In this document: positions 63,806-64,000 of the stretch, piece after piece | Layout: the number at the start of each line of letters is the position of its first letter | Position numbering within the stretch: the stretch's first letter is position 1 | DNA from: Ignavigranum ruoffiae | GTDB lineage: Bacteria > Bacillota > Bacilli > Lactobacillales > Aerococcaceae | Direction of reading: 5' to 3' | Assembly: GCF_900110675.1 (NCBI RefSeq) | Contig: NZ_FOEN01000004.1 | Span: 1-64,000, forward strand | Length of the DNA stretch: 64,000 bases | Translations under genes and position numbers: made by a program | Notes under the pieces: model-generated | Told to the model about the DNA's origin: nothing | The model's database searches: none | Seen by the model: only the letters and a program-made list of their open reading frames with translations

Positions 63806-64000
63806 TTAATGTTCTTCAGTTAATTTCTTAAACAGGCTAAGGGCAGCTAATAAGATAAGCATAGCTAAACCATGAATAAGATTTAAGGATGAAGCTTCCC
63901 CTGTTTCAGGCAATTTTTGACTTTGTCCATCTGTCGTTGTCTTTTCTTCTGTTTTTTGCTTCATTTTCTGATCAGTCTGACTGTTTTGGGTTGCATCTTC
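63806..64000 (-). CDS. LPXTG surface protein, C-terminal end only
   Basis: The last 64 residues of a cell-wall-anchored protein, running off the window edge on the minus strand. A Gln/Lys/Thr-rich stretch is followed by the sorting signal KLPETGEAS, a hydrophobic helix (LIHGLAMLILLAALSLF) and a KKLTEEH tail. Sortase should link it to the peptidoglycan. Nothing can be said about its function because the ectodomain is outside the window. Confidence 0.88.
   Translation of the reverse strand, partial: EDATQNSQTDQKMKQKTEEKTTTDGQSQKLPETGEASSLNLIHGLAMLILLAALSLFKKLTEEH

Overview
The window comes from a low-GC Gram-positive bacterium, most likely a member of the Lactobacillales (Aerococcaceae/Carnobacteriaceae-like). 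The signs are strong AGGAGG ribosome binding sites, TTG starts, LPXTG surface proteins, many PTS systems, a D-2-hydroxyacid dehydrogenase and no haem-specific genes. This placement is inferred from gene content; no database search was possible. No tRNA, rRNA, CRISPR array or insertion sequence was recognised.

Region 1 (1-5854) is the 3' end of an ethanolamine-utilisation (eut) bacterial microcompartment operon: shell protein EutM (partial), an EutT-like protein, PduL, a PduM-like protein, vertex protein EutN, ethanolamine transporter EutH and EutQ. An unusual tandem old-yellow-enzyme fusion follows. Ethanolamine ammonia-lyase needs adenosylcobalamin, which explains the next region.

Region 2 (5864-33988) looks like one operon of about 28 kb, preceded by a cobalamin riboswitch with an attenuator. 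It carries the whole anaerobic (early cobalt) route to adenosylcobalamin: glutamyl-tRNA to uroporphyrinogen III (hemA-hemC fusion, hemB, hemL, hemD), corrin ring synthesis (cobA-hemD fusion, precorrin-2 dehydrogenase, cbiA to cbiP with cbiK), cobalt uptake (cbiMNQO), adenosylation (PduO type), the aminopropanol arm (pduX, cobD, cbiB) and nucleotide-loop assembly (cobU, cobS, cobC). Probable cblT and cblS genes stand in for cobT. CbiP has lost both active-site residues of its glutaminase domain.

Region 3 (33947-34500) is non-coding. It holds a second cobalamin riboswitch, on the minus strand, with its own promoter and no gene behind it. Its downstream hairpins both have hexaloops with A at position 1 and G at position 4, the signature of RNA targets of ANTAR regulators such as EutV. 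It is a strong candidate for an EutX/Rli55-type small RNA linking B12 status to eut expression.

Region 4 (34501-46440) holds a membrane protein, a TspO homologue, an alpha-glucoside cluster (RpiR regulator, PTS IIBC, GH4 6-phospho-glucosidase), a short FGGY kinase and an ascorbate-type PTS cluster whose regulator carries the EIIA domain, with a transaldolase-like aldolase.

Region 5 (46441-64000) looks like ordinary chromosome, less AT-rich by eye: a cell-wall-anchored PHP-type hydrolase, an AEC transporter with a D-2-hydroxyacid dehydrogenase, a secreted M13 peptidase, CsbD, a ManNAc-type PTS/NanE cluster, several housekeeping genes, a CadC/CadA-like metal efflux pair and the end of a second LPXTG protein. 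Two intergenic stretches (51237-51437 and 57883-58047) hold strong, unidentified secondary structure.
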